64,000 nucleotides of DNA from Mikania micrantha (Eukaryota > Streptophyta > Magnoliopsida > Asterales > Asteraceae). The notes beneath the pieces are model-generated. The model saw only the letters and a list, made by a program, of their open reading frames with translations. It was not told the DNA's origin and searched no databases. This document shows positions 34,615-46,889 of the stretch, piece by piece. How positions within the stretch are numbered: the stretch's first letter is position 1; every line of letters begins with the position of its first letter. The stretch lies in contig CM018696.1 in assembly GCA_009363875.1 (NCBI GenBank), positions 15,519,975 through 15,583,974 on the forward strand. The letters are read 5' to 3'. The position numbers were made by a program, and so were the translations under genes.

Positions 34615-37489
34615 TTACATTTCAAACAAGTGTGGGTAGAGTGGTTTCATCTCGTCTTCAGTCTTCCATGTAGCTTCAGATCCTTTTCGATGTTTCCATT
34701 GAACCTTAATTTGTCTAATCGTCTTGTTCCGTAATTGTTTTTCTTTCGTATCAACAATTGCCACTAGTTCTTCTATGTAGTTTAACCTTTCATCAACTTC
34801 AATATAATTTAACGGCACATATGCTAATCATCTGCTAGACATTTTCTCAAGTGTGAAACGTGAAATGTCGGGTGAATTCCACTCTGTTGATCTGGAAAAT
34901 CTAATAGGTAGGCTACCTTACCGACCCGTGCCATTATTTGATAAGGTCCACTAAATCTCGAACTCAGCTTCCCTCTTTTCCTAAATCGAATAATTCCTTT
35001 CCATGGTGAAACCTTCAATAATACTAGATCTCCTACCTCAAATTCTATTGGTCTTCGCCTTTTGTCAGCATAGGACTTTGTTGATCCTGTGCAGCTTTCA
35101 TTCGCGCTTTGACTAGTTTTAGCTTTTCAGTCAAATCTAATACTGCAGATTTGCTTCCTACTTCTTTCTGTCCTACTCCTCCCCAACACACATGTGTCCT
35201 ACAACATCGTCCGTACAATGCTACGTATGGTGGCATTCCAATACTAGCATGGTAGCTATTGTTGTACGAGAACTCCACTAGTGGTAAATGATCATCCCAA
35301 CTACTAGCAAAATCAATAATACATGCTCTGAGCATATCCTCTAAGGTTTGGATAGTCCTTTCAGACTGTTCGTTAGTCTGAGGATGATACGCAGTGCTGA
35401 TATTGAGTCTTGTGCCCATCGATTCATGAAACTGTTTCCAGAATCTTGAAACAAATCACGTGTCACGATCTGACACTATAGAAACTGGAACTCCATGTCT
35501 TATAATTATTTCTTTCACAAATAATTCAGAAGGTTTTTCCGACGTATAAGTCTCACGTATAGGCAAGAAATGAGCACTTTTCGTTAATCGGTCTACAATT
35601 ACCCATATAGCATCATGACGATTCCCCGTAAGAGGCAACTTGGTAATAAAATCCATGGTGATGTTTTCCCACTTCCATTCTGGGAAGGTTTCACATAACC
35701 ATAGGGTTTCTGATGTTCAGCTTTTACTTGCGCACATGTCAAACATTTGTTTACGTACTGCATTACATTAAACTTCATACCTGGCCACCAAAAATCCTTT
35801 CGGAGGTCTTGATACATTTTGTTGCACCAGGATGAATAGAGTACGTGACTTATGTGCTTCGTCTAGAATCCTTGACCTGATGTCCCCATTTTGTAGAACC
35901 CACATTCGACCAAATCGGATCTTAATACCAAATTCATTTTTTTCTAGACTTTTAACTTGGCCAAAGATTCTTTCAAATCCAACATTTTCTTCCTTTAGGC
36001 CTTCCTTCTGTGCATCCTTGAGCTCATTCAGGAAATATGGTGTTATCACCAAACTGTAAGACTTAATCCGTATAGCAGGGTGTTCTGTCTTGCGACTTAG
36101 AGCATCAACCACCACATTGGCCTTGCCCGGGTGGTACAAAATCTCACAGTCATAATCTTTAAGCAGCTCAAGCCATCTTCTTTGTCTCATATTCAAGTCT
36201 TTCTGTTCAAAGAAGTATTTTAGGCTTTTATGATCTGTGTATATTGTACATTTGACTCCATATAGATAATGCCTCCAAATTTTTAAAGCGAATACCAAAA
36301 CAGCCAATTCCAAAACATGTGTTGGATAATTAGCCTCGTGGGTTTTCAATTGTCTTGAGGCATACGCTATTACCTTTCCCCTTTACATATGTACACAACC
36401 CAAGCCCAGATAAGATGCATCTGAGTATACAACCATGTCTTCATTACCATCCGGCAATGCTAAAATAGGAGCTTCGGTTAATCTCTTCTTTAGTTCTTCA
36501 AAAGCTTGGACTTGAGTTGGACCCCAATCATATTTTACTTCTTTCCTAGTCAATTTTGTCAACGGTGTAGCAATCCTAGAGAAATCCTGGATGAATCTTC
36601 TATAATAAGCTTCTAATCCGAGAAAGCTACGAACTTTCGTTGGTGTTTTCGGAGGATTCCATTTCATTACTGCTTCTACTTTAGCTGGGTCCACCATTAT
36701 GCCTTCTGGACTAATAACATGACCTAAGAATTGTACTTCCCGTAGCCAAAAGGCACATTTGGAGAACTTGGCATAAAGCTTTTCTCTTCTTAGAATTTCA
36801 AGTACTTCCCGGATATGACTCGCATGGTCACCTTCGTTCTTCAAGTATATCAAAATTTCGTCAATGAACACAATCACTGATCGGTATAACATAGGTCTAC
36901 ACACCAGATTCATCAAATCCATAAACGCCACAGGAGCGTTTGTTAATCCGAAAGACATTACAAGGAACTCATAAAGTCCATAACATGTGCGAAACACTGT
37001 CTTCGGAATGTCTTGTTCTCTCACCTTTAGTTGATGATACTCTGATCTGAGATCGATTTTAGAAAACCAACTTGCTCCTTGCAATTGGTCAAATAAGTCG
37101 TCAATTCTTGGTAACAGATACTTGTTCTTTATTGTGAGCTTATTCAGTTCTCTGTAATCAATGCACATTCTCATGCTTCCGTCCTTTTTCTTTACAAACA
37201 ACACTGGTGCACCCCAAGGTGACACACTTGGTCGTATAGAACCTTTGTCTATAAGGTCTTGTAGTTGGGTCATTAATTCGTTCATCTCTGTTGGAGCCAG
37301 ATGGTATGGTGCCTTGGTGACGGGTTGAGCTCCTAGAACAAGATCAATTTGGAATTTGATTTCCCGATCAGGTGGAACTCCTGGAAAGTCCTCAGGAAAT
37401 ACATCAGGAAAGTTACACACCACGGGTATGTCTTCCAATTCTTTTGCCTTAGCTTCTTTGTCGGTAACATTGCCAGATAAGCCCCACAC
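34615..37489 (-). pseudogene. pol of gypsy B: RT, RNase H, integrase, chromodomain-like tail
   Basis: On the minus strand: RT starts near 37290 ([14 protein letters not shown]), [14 protein letters not shown] (~37160), [14 protein letters not shown], then FIDEILIY at 36850-36875, where the catalytic FIDD box has Glu for the second Asp. RNase H includes [13 protein letters not shown] and [11 protein letters not shown]. Integrase includes WWPGMK ... CLTC (35745-35790), MDFITKLP (35656), IVSDRDT followed by a stop at about 35456, [16 protein letters not shown] (35360) and VSPWKGIIRF. The tail WKHRKGSEATWKTEDEM ... YPHLF ends at 34615 and resembles the chromodomain of Del/Tekay chromoviruses. Several stops and frame changes (e.g. 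near 36383, 35820, 35650, 35040). Confidence 0.93.
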
Positions 37490-39205
37490 CCTCGCCGCAT
37501 AAATTCACTTGCCTTAATCATTGAAATGAGTTTAGGCACGTTGAACACTTTATCCCCATAGACCGTTATTGAACACCCATTAAGAGCCGTTAAGAAAATC
37601 ATATTTCGTCGACAGACAATGTTAGCCTTATATTTGGCCAACCAATCCATGCCCAAGACTATATCAAAACCTCCTAACGTAATCACAAACAATTTAACAG
37701 GGAATCTATGACCTTCTATATCAATGTAACAATCATCATCAATGACCTCCGTTACTCTAGTCGATTTACCAAGAGCAGTTTCTATGTTAAAGGCATGTTC
37801 TATCTTTTTAACATTAGCACGCAGTTTATCACAAAAAGTAATAGCCACAAATCTCATACTTACACCAGAATCAAATAGCACTGAAGCAGGGATATCATTA
37901 ATCAAGAATGTTCCTGTCACCACATCTGGGTCTTTATCTGCTTGATCTTTAGTCATAGTAAAGGCATGAGCTTTTGCCCTTTGCTTCTCACATCCCTTGC
38001 TACTTTTAGGTTTGTTGGCTTCAGTAGTTATTGTCTTAGGTTTAAAACAATTATTTCTAACGTGACCGAATCCACCACAATTGTAACACTTTGGCATACT
38101 CGAGAAATCAAAAGAGAAATGTCCAGTCTTTCCACAACGGTAGCACAAAGTAGTCCCCATACGACATTCTCCTCCATGTTTCCTTCAACACTTAGGGCAT
38201 GTTTCAAATTCTTCCGTTCTAAACTTTTTTATAGGGGGTCCCGGTTTATCATTTCTGTTTATTTTAAATCAAGGTGACCAATTTTGTTTTGGTTCCTCCT
38301 TTAATGGTTCAGCTTCCAACACATCATCCCAGACAATGCCGCTAATAATTCTCTACGGCCGATTCAAAAGTTCTGGGAACATGCGCCTTCACATGTGTGC
38401 GGATTCTAAGTGGTAGTCCATCCACATACAACTTCAACATGCGTTCCTCCATGTTTACCAAATGAGGAACCAATCTTGACATCTCATTAAATTTTGAAGT
38501 GTATTGCCGATGATTCATACGTCTAGCCTTCAATGTCAAAAATTACCGCTCGATTTTATCAATTTCATTCTTCGGACAGAAGTGTTTTGTAACCAATTCT
38601 TTTAAGTCCTCCCATTTCAATCCTTCCACATTAGCAGTGGTCTTTGACTGCTTGACGGTTTTCCACCAATGTAGAGCTTCTTCAGTAAATGAATGAGCGG
38701 CAAATTTCACTGCTTGGTCTTCCCGGCATTCACTGATAGCGATAACCGCTTCCATAGCCAAAATCCAATGGCAGGTAGCCACACCATCTTTCTTACCATC
38801 AAATGGTGGGGGACTGCATCCTTTAAAAGCTTTATAATCACATCCTTTGGGTACATTTGTACTTGAACCCTTGCCTTTAATATTGAGGATCAATACTTCT
38901 TCTTCATCTTGCTCTTTGTTAGAGCTGTTGACTTTCTCTCCTTCCTCATTAGCTCCTTCCTTAGTTGTTTCTTTTTCAGCTTTGGTTCTATCTGGAGGAA
39001 GTATATCCTTTAAAATTTTACGGACTTCATCAGATATTGCCTTTATCACCACTGGTTCAAGCCTAATTTCCTCCTCTTCATTTCTTTCTTCAATGTTGAC
39101 TTCCGTTTCATCATTGTTCACTGGTACTTCCTCAGTTTGCTTCTTATTTTTAGGTGGTCGGCCTCGACCTCTACCACGTCCACCTCCTCTCTTTTCGCCT
39201 ACTAT
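37333..39205 (-). pseudogene. gag and protease of gypsy B
   Basis: An Arg/Gly-rich start (RGGGRGRGRGRPPKNKKQ) is followed by an acidic linker, a capsid region (HWWKTVKQSK, LVTKHFCPKNE, NHRQYTSKFNEMSRLVPHLV) and two zinc knuckles (CYRCGKTGHFSFDF, with the last Cys lost, and CYNCGGFGHVRNNC). The protease is near 37880 (LFDSGVSMRF), with GVS for the usual GAS/GAD. The probable start codon reads ATA (39203-39205), perhaps a lost ATG. Stops near 38541 and 38342 and a frame change near 38160 break the frame. Confidence 0.88.
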
Positions 39206-39521
39206 TTTAGTTTTCTATACATATTGCAAACAACCATGTGTCAATCAAGGTAATAATTCAGGACGTAATAAGCATTGTAAATTGTTAATGACGTTGATCA
39301 AGTGTAATTAACTATTTACCTCACTTATAAGTTCTAAACATTCCCAATCATGAAAAATTATCATTCGCAACATCCTACTACTTTAATCTATATCTTAAAC
39401 ATAACAAAGCTCTAAGGTCATATGCACGTGGCATCCGACTACCCTTGACTGGCATTCTTATCATTTTGTCCCATTTTCAGTTTAAGTCCAGGCAATAGGA
39501 ATGACCGGATCTCTCAAAAAA

Positions 39522-39536
39522 TGGCTCTGATACCAA
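39522..39536 (-). promoter_or_regulatory. Primer-binding site of gypsy B
   Basis: tggctctgataccaa, the complement of TTGGTATCAGAGCCA, two bases from the 5' LTR edge at 39539. Confidence 0.92.
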
Positions 39537-39538
39537 CT

Positions 39539-41651
39539 TGAGAGGCCCCGAGTCCCGGGAGTCCCCTTGCTTGGTAAAACATCAAACCCATTGTTCTTAA
39601 ACTATAATTACATTCTATAGCAGCGGAATTTAAGGTGACAACATAAAATATTATACAGATACTAAACAAACATTTACACATAACCCACATCTCTAATTTT
39701 CAATAATAGAGCCAGTCTATGCCAGAGTAGTCCTCAAGGTATGCCATGAGCCATCCTGTTATTCTTTCTCAAACTATTCAACCTGATATGCATGTAAAAC
39801 AAGTCAGCTATAGGCTGGTGACTTCTAAGTTAAATTTTTAGAAAAACTTTCATTCATTCATATCATCACATAACGTATTTCAAATACAGAACATACATGT
39901 CATCATAAAGTAAATATATCTCATACACATCATCATAACATCAATCATATAGTGCATAAAAGTTAGCCTCAACTGCTGACCCAAAGTCAACATGCTTGTG
40001 CAGCACAAGACTCTATGACTATTAACCCGAAGTTGATAACTCATGTATGCATAAGATTTCCTCAACTGGCGACACACAGTCGACAACTTGTGTTTCCACA
40101 AGACTCTTTAACTATCAACCGAAGTTGACAGCTCATACCGGTACAAGACTTCTTTACATAACAATCATTCACATAACATTAGTTTACATAAGTCATTCAT
40201 TTCCATAACATCATTCATTCATACATAACATGTTTAAATCATTTAAACCATCATAATCATAAACAGTTCTTTGCAGCGCAGTGCTCAACTTTTGCCCAAC
40301 CGCAGCCGTGACTTCAAAATCACATTTTCTGCTCGACCTCAGTCGAGACTTTGAAAAATCATCTACTTCTCAACCACAGTTGAGACTTAAAACATTCTTT
40401 ACCTGACCAAAGTCGGGTTAAAATCATTTTCACAAAATAGTTTCATAACATGCATACCGGCCCAAAATGATAAACATTTAAAATAGGGCTACAAAGAACT
40501 CACCTGAGCTTAGTAAAGCACAATTTTCTAGCTTTTCTTCCTTTCCTTACTTTCTCACTTCAGAATGATATCCTATTACTATGAATATATTATCATGATT
40601 ATAACCTTATCATGAAAGTGCTCAAATTTACGATTACCGCTCGAAACTTCGGCATGTCGTAACTTTCATTCGGAGCTTTGTTTCAAAATTTCGCTTACAC
40701 TCATTTTGACCATTTTTATCTCTACATTCTTGTTATGCTTAAAGATTACTTATTTGCTCGGCTTAGATAAGCGTATTCTCCTATTTAATTAATTCGTCTT
40801 AGGGCGTTGCTAAACTTACTGTATAGTAACATTGGTTTAAGGCAACCAGAAGCACATACACATTATATCCTCAAAAAACTCAAGAAAACTTGATCATTAT
40901 CTAGATGTAATTGGGATCCAACCGAATCAAGTTCATGTTCACCATACAAAACCAAAACTCTATCTAAACATGGCGTTGGTTTATTTAATCAATCAAGACA
41001 AAACTAATACGAGATGAGAATCTTAAACACATACCTTAACGATCGATCTATTATTCTTGATTCTCTTCTTTTCTCGTACGGTCAGAAGATTTCTAAAGGG
41101 AAAATTGAGTATACGATCTGCCAATATATGTACTAAAACTTACCTAAGAGAATTGACGTGCTTAAATTCAGGCCATTCGAAGTTTCTTGCTGATTGCGTA
41201 ATGAATTTATGACCACACAAAATGGAAAATATCTTGCAATCCCAAACCGTCATATTTGTGTAATCTCCAAAATGAGTTTATTCCAATTTTACATTTATGG
41301 CCCTTGAACGTTGAGGTTCTATTTTTAAAACCCCCTTCTACTTTGCTCACATATTTTTAATATTCGCGAGCTTATATCGTGTTCATACTTTATCGTATAA
41401 CGGTCCCACTTATATTAATGCGATCGTAATTATTTCGGGAATCTTCATAAAAATTTCGAACCCAAACGGTCACAGATATTTTGCACGTTATTAATAGGCT
41501 TTATAACGTGTTCGTACATTATCAGATATTTTTATCATTTATATCATTTTGATCGTAACTACTTTACGAACGTTTATATAAATTTTGGACATAAACGGTT
41601 ACCGAAATTTCGCACGTTTATTATTAGGTTGCTAAATTTTCGGTTGTTACA
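39539..41651 (-). repeat. 5' LTR of gypsy B
   Basis: 2,113 bp, the pair of 32458-34574, followed by TSD tggtg. Confidence 0.95.
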
Positions 41652-42272
41652 TGGTGTCATAACCTCCGACAGTTCGGGGAAGTTTAGTAATAAAATCCAT
41701 AGAAATTTGCTTCCATTTCCACTGAGGGATTTCAGGCTGTTGCAACAATCCTGAAGGTTTTTGATGTTCGGTCTTAACTTTTGAACATGTCAAGCATTTC
41801 CTTACATATGTGGCAATATCCTTCTTCATTTCGGGCCACCAATAATATTCCTTCAGATCTTGGTACATTTTGTCGGCTCCCGGATGAATAGAGTATTTTG
41901 TCTTTTGGGCTTCATTCAAAATAATCAGCCTCAGGTCGTCCAAGGTAGGTACCCAGATTCGGTTCATGAAGTAGCATACTTCATCTACCTTAACCTCAAA
42001 TTGTTTGTCCATTCCCCGTAATGCTTCCTTTTCATAATGGTCTTTGCTTCTGTGCATCGCGAATTTGGGGAATAAGACTCGATTGAATAGCCATACTGAT
42101 AGCTCGTACTCTAGTTGGCTTATCTCTTTCTTTACGGCTTAATGCATCAGCAACGACATTAGCCTTTCTGGATGATAGCGGATTTCACATTCATAATCAT
42201 TCAATAATTCCACCCACCTTCGTTGCCGCATGTTTAGTTCCTTTTGGTTCAGAATGTGTTGAAGGCTCTTAT
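41652..42272 (-). pseudogene. Gypsy element C pol, RNase H end and integrase zinc domain
   Basis: Minus strand: [19 protein letters not shown] and LLNDYECEIRYHP (42260-42150) are the RNase H C-terminus. After frame breaks, FMNRIWVPTLDDLRLI, HPGADKMYQDLKEYYWWPEM and CLTCSKVKTEHQKPSGLLQ form the integrase HHCC zinc domain, ending MDFITKLPRTVGGYDT at the insertion point of element B. The other break at 42272 falls inside the DHKSLQ codons, where element D's LTR begins. Confidence 0.9.
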
Positions 42273-42370
42273 TGTAACATATGACGCAAAAATCAGGTAT
42301 TAAATTATTCAACATATAATACTCAATCATTTTTACACATATATATTAACGAATGAATAAGGTAACTTGA

Positions 42371-42438
<68 letters not shown>

Positions 42439-43474
42439 TAAAGTAAAATAAAACCTAAGGAGCCTCTAATTATTCTAAAGAAACATACAAATTACGAACA
42501 TGAATACATATGCATGTATATAGGTACATGGGTTATCACTAACTTCATTCCTACAACCCTCAACATGCATGCACATACAAATAGATATATATTTGGGAAT
42601 CTTCTCATAATTGAATATATATATATATATATATATAAGGGGTCTCTTTAGAACTTGTGATCCACCCACTCCATATAAATCAAAATAAAAGGATGTGTAA
42701 ATATTTTAATAATTAAATACAAGATACCACACTTCATCCTAAGAGTACCTCTCCTAGAAAATTTTGTCAAAGATCTAATCCTTTTCCCATACCCACAAGG
42801 ACTACCAACTTCCACCGTTTGTTCTTTTCCTTCTTAGATCGGCAGCCATAAGAAATCCCCAACAAGAAATCCTTGAACATAATAACAACTCATGTCATGT
42901 AGGCCATGCTTTCCTCTTCCAAACCTACGAATACTTTAGTCTTCCATAGGACATGTAATAGCTACCAATTCCATCAATCTACATTACCTTCATGTCCTAC
43001 AAATAGAATCCTATAAAGCCTACATCTTCCTTCAACTAAAACTATTTTTTTTCAACTAGAACTCAACAAGAACCTCAACCAGAAATCTTCCCTCCAATTT
43101 CATCAACTAAGCTGCCATAATCCCTCCCATCGATGACCACCTTTTTCCAAGAAATCTCAACCATCACAAATTAACCTAGTACACTAGAACCTAACCTTAA
43201 AAAGTGTACCAAAAAGAAATCTATTCTCATGATACCACTGCAATTGACGGCTGAAGCAGCCACCTAAACCCCCTAAAATGAGCTGCCAATACATCAAATT
43301 TTAAACATGATAAGTATCTTGCATGATAGGACTTTACAACACCTAGAAGGATGGGAGACGGTGGTGTTATCAACAAGCATCCGAGATGAAAGATTATCAC
43401 AAGCATCACTCTTTTCACTACTCAATCACGCACGTGCTCACTCCTGGACCATCCCTTTCTTCTTCTATAAATAC

Positions 43475-43482
43475 TGAACCAT
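43475..43482 (+). promoter_or_regulatory. TATA box of the D LTR
   Basis: TATAAATA in a C/T-rich context. The equivalent box is at 30541-30548 on the minus strand in LTR C. Confidence 0.6.
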
Positions 43483-44098
43483 AATCTCAACAAACACCAC
43501 ACAAACACCTTACCTTGTTATTCACCGGCTATCCATTTCTAACTCCACCGTGAGTTCTGGCCACCACAGCAAACCTCATCCCATCACTTCGATCACTTCT
43601 AAAACCTCTTAACATTCTGCTAAGAACCCTCAACCGAAGGAAAATCAACGATAGCCGCAACAGCTCTCCTCTCGACCTACCAGCAACAAACAGTCGCTCA
43701 GCATCAGCAACGGGAACCAAGCTCGATTGGGAATCAGCATCATAATCTTTGCTTTAACCCTCATCTCTGGTAGCTTCGGTAAGTTACTTGCAAAACTCAA
43801 GCATTCTTCCTTGCTTGTTGAGCACTATAATCAACCCCCTTAAGAACCTTAAAAATCAAGAACATAAAAGTAATCAGTTATCGGATTAATGGTTGTCTCT
43901 TAAAATCTCATAAAACGAATCACAAGTCACGACCATGCATGTATACATGCATGGGCTGTTAAAATAATCTTCTGTTGGAACCTTGTAAATACAAAGCAAA
44001 CCTGGATAAACAAATAAACAAAATCGGAAGTCCATGACTACAAATGGGAAACCATGGATAAGAAACTAGTACAAGACACACACCCATTTATTTATATA

Positions 44099-44106
<8 letters not shown>

Positions 44107-44134
<28 letters not shown>

Positions 44135-44194
44135 TGTATGTATGTATGTATGTATGTATGTATGTATGTATGTATGTATGTATGTATGTATGTA
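44107..44194. repeat. (GTAT)n microsatellite, ~22 units
   Basis: Uninterrupted tetranucleotide run inside the D LTR. Confidence 0.97.
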
Positions 44195-45500
44195 TATAAA
44201 TAAAATGCATGCATAAGCTCTTTGTCCATCATGAAAGCATGCATGGATGTATGATTAACATAATAAAACCTGGGAGTAGACCAAAGGACTAGAAAACATT
44301 ACATCTTGGTAATATTAGCCTCTATAAAGTCATGCATATATGGATATCTTCTGTTATTAGTAACAGGAATTCCTTAAAACACTTCTAATGCCTACCACGG
44401 AATAATAAACTAATAAAAATTAGATAGGTAACGTGTAATCAGTAAGAAGGGTGGTTAATAAGGCTATGAACAACCAACCTCAACAACTGATTATACAATT
44501 ATAAAACTTTGAGGATAACTAAGAGGCTCAAAACCGATATAATTTACCTTTGAAAAGAAAAAAAATAAAGGAACAAATATAGTATAATAAAAATTAAGGT
44601 AGGGATTCTCAACCCAAAGGAAACATCCTATTAAGTAAGCCAGAATTAACCAACAATTACTAACAATAATGTGTAGTTCGTTGACCTCATAAACCTACTT
44701 TGTTGTAGGACCTACATAGAGCAGCACTCGTTAACCCAAGAAATCAAGAATCTATTCTCGTCACTTGAACAAGTGAGTTTTCGTAGCCCCTTTTTATGCT
44801 ATTTTAACTTTTGGGGTGTTATGCATGTTACAAGAATTATTTATACAATAATTTGCACATGGTTATGATGTTGTTGCATAAGACAAGAATTTATCACTTA
44901 AATGACCCTACTCTCTACACAACCATTTAACTCATGTTGTTGAGCCGAAGGATTAATATAAGTTAGTACTAGCGGGGTTTGACAAACCTCCATTCATGGT
45001 TTGGTCGCTCCAACCACTAATTCATGATTTACGAATGGTATATCTCCAACAAGAATTAATGTTTTGTGACAAGACATTAACAAGAAAGGGTGTACAAGAA
45101 GTCAGTAGGTATGGTTGTGGACTTATGCAAATTGCTTCCAGATCTCGTGCTTATTTATGAGCAATACATACTTCACTGTTTTATCGAGTCGTAAACCTAC
45201 GAACTCACCAACAATTTTGTTGACCTATGATTTAACATGCATTTCAGGAAATTAGAAGCTAAGCAAGTAGCTGAAGAAGTAAGCAAGTCTGTTGGATACA
45301 GCTGGAGATTTATTTATAATACCTAGACGAAATTAGGCTTTATGATTTTGAATCTTCAGTCTTGTATAACTATTACTTATTTTTGTGGACATGATTTAGT
45401 ATGCTATGACATGTTTAGAATTCTCTTTTATGCAATGAGCGCAAGATATACAGTTTCGTTACATCCTTGCTATTCCACCGTTGGCGAGGGTGTGACAGAT

Positions 45501-45513
45501 TGGTATCAGAGCC
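45501..45513 (+). promoter_or_regulatory. Primer-binding site of gypsy D
   Basis: TGGTATCAGAGCC three bases after the LTR end. Confidence 0.92.
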
Positions 45514-45621
45514 ATTGGTTATAGAGAACTAGGAAAATGCCTTAGGGATTGCCTAGACTATAACCTTAAGCTAAAAACTCTAAGATAGTGCTTTTTACAT
45601 AACATGTGATCGTTTGCAGCA

Positions 45622-46116
45622 ATGGTGAAAGAAGAAAAATTCGATGGCGTTACCTAAGTGGACCTCACCAGTACTGAGGATGTCATACCACTAGACGACA
45701 CCGACCCTGAGGATGAAGCCACCAGTCAGCTAAAGACTGTCAACCTAGGAGCCCTGAATACCGATGGATAGCCTAATCAGCCTCACTTTGAGATAGGAGA
45801 GCCTTCAAGAGTCAGAGACCCTCCGACCGAAACCATCCTCAGGGCCCTTCGAGCGTACCAAGCCCAGCAAACGGCCGAGGGCCTTCGCATTCAGTCAAAA
45901 CTGGACGCCACTGAAGAAGAGCTGGACGACTTGGTGCAACTGATGCACGAGATTACCCACAGCCTAAGGATAGTGGACCATCGACAGAAGGTCCATAAGG
46001 AGGAAAACATCCGACATCATGAGGACACTAGATTGATAGCTGAGTTAGGGTTTTGTTGGAAAATCGTAGGAATTCTCCTAACCATAGCATGGATGCTATA
46101 TCACATGTTGTTCTGA
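45622..46116 (+). pseudogene. ORF-A of gypsy D: extra frame before gag with C-terminal hydrophobic anchor
   Basis: One frame of 164 codons from ATG 45622 to TGA 46114-46116, with two nonsense codons (TAA 45655-45657, TAG 45769-45771). Order: a short N-terminus (MVKEEKFDGVT), an acidic region (DDTDPEDEAT), a long charged and probably helical region (LDATEEELDDLVQLMHEI), then at the very C-terminus a hydrophobic segment, FCWKIVGILLTIAWMLYHML, one residue before the end. This is the layout of a tail-anchored membrane protein. The N-terminus is conserved in the second family copy at 26301-26483. A splice-acceptor-like TCGTTTGCAG ends at 45619. Gypsy elements do not normally have this gene; I recognise no family. 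Confidence 0.65.
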
Positions 46117-46301
46117 TTTTTCATAGCAATGTAATCCCATTTTGATTTGTGTGAGGAAGTGACAAGTGATCACACTGCACTCTCAGGGATAATTGCTCTA
46201 ATTATTGTATTTTTATAATTTTAATGAAGAATGTTTTTATACAAGATGTAATATATGTATATATCATTTATCAAAAACTATATTTTCCTTTATGTGCGGT
46301 C

Positions 46302-46889
46302 ATGGCAAACAACGAGAACAACTATGTCGTCCAACGCATTCCCCTCGTGGTTCTTTCCGACAGTGACACTGATCCGTCGGAGCACTCCGACAACTCCGAT
46401 GACAACGAAACTATGGATGCCAATGAGCACTCCAGTCAGAATCAAGAACAAGAAACACGCCAACCTCGACCATTTCCCCCTGGAAGGGGAGGAGGTAGAG
46501 GTGTTTGGCGAGATGGAATGAGGTATACAGCATGGAAGACCATTGGTTTACCCCATCAGCATCAGTTGGCCAGCAGAGACTCAGGGCCATCAGCACCTGC
46601 TGTGGAACGTGGGGAATCTTCCCACGGGATTAATGTTGCCGACTTCGTCTCTCGAAGGGCATTTGACGAATGGAGGAGCGTCCACCAACAAGAATGTAAC
46701 CATGTTGCCCACCAAGCCCAAGAGCTCACTGACAACTGGGGGGTTAGAAAAAACAGTGCTCACAACGACATGGGGCTGGCCGCTGTTCGTGAAGAAATTC
46801 GGAGGGAAAAGAAGTGGGCGATGGCAGCAGCAGCCCTCACTTGGGTGGCGATGATCGGAATAGCTGCATTTATCTATGTTTTTATGTAA
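46302..46889 (+). CDS. ORF-B of gypsy D: intact 195-residue frame before gag with C-terminal hydrophobic anchor
   Basis: ATG at 46302 (MANNENNYVVQRIPL), TAA at 46887-46889, no interruptions even though gag and pol around it are broken. Order: an Asp/Ser/Glu/Asn-rich acidic N-terminus (to about residue 50), a Pro/Gly/Arg patch (PFPPGRGGGRGVWRDG), a middle region with RRAFDEWRSVHQQECNHVAH, a basic stretch REEIRREKK, and a final ~24 residues that are hydrophobic (MAAAALTWVAMIGIAAFIYV), ending right after. As with ORF-A, this is a tail-anchor layout with cytosolic acidic and basic domains. The in-frame ATG at 46224 would add 26 residues; I prefer 46302 for its context (gtcATGG). Function unknown. 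Confidence 0.65.
   Translation: MANNENNYVVQRIPLVVLSDSDTDPSEHSDNSDDNETMDANEHSSQNQEQETRQPRPFPPGRGGGRGVWRDGMRYTAWKTIGLPHQHQLASRDSGPSAPAVERGESSHGINVADFVSRRAFDEWRSVHQQECNHVAHQAQELTDNWGVRKNSAHNDMGLAAVREEIRREKKWAMAAAALTWVAMIGIAAFIYVFM

Larger units (their letters stand above)
32458..41651 (-). mobile_element. Complete Ty3/gypsy chromovirus-type element 'B', 9,194 bp, minus strand
   Basis: LTRs at 32458-34574 and 39539-41651, starting TGAGAGGCCCCGAG and ending GTTGTTACA. The target duplication tggtg is at 32453-32457 and 41652-41656. It contains PBS, gag, protease, RT, RNase H, integrase and a chromodomain-like end in gypsy order. Many stops and frameshifts; not autonomous. LTRs differ by visible scattered substitutions and small indels (2,117 versus 2,113 bp). 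It is inserted in the integrase gene of element C. Confidence 0.95.
42273..45497 (+). repeat. 5' LTR of gypsy element D, 3,225 bp
   Basis: TGTAACATATGA (42273) to GAGGGTGTGACA (45497), followed by the PBS. Both ends resemble those of LTR C, so it is the same family. TATAAATA at 43475-43482 suggests transcription from about 43505. A strong donor-like TTCG|GTAAGT lies at 43778/43779. It contains an (AC)n(AT)n microsatellite (42374-42437) and a long (GTAT)n run (44107-44194). The 5 bp next to it (cttat, 42268-42272) would be the TSD; its partner is not in the window. Confidence 0.85.

Noticed and set aside
46224..46301. Earlier in-frame ATG for ORF-B
   Set aside because: Adds an Ile/Tyr-rich stretch in AT-rich spacer; the ATG at 46302 has better context and starts the polar N-terminus.
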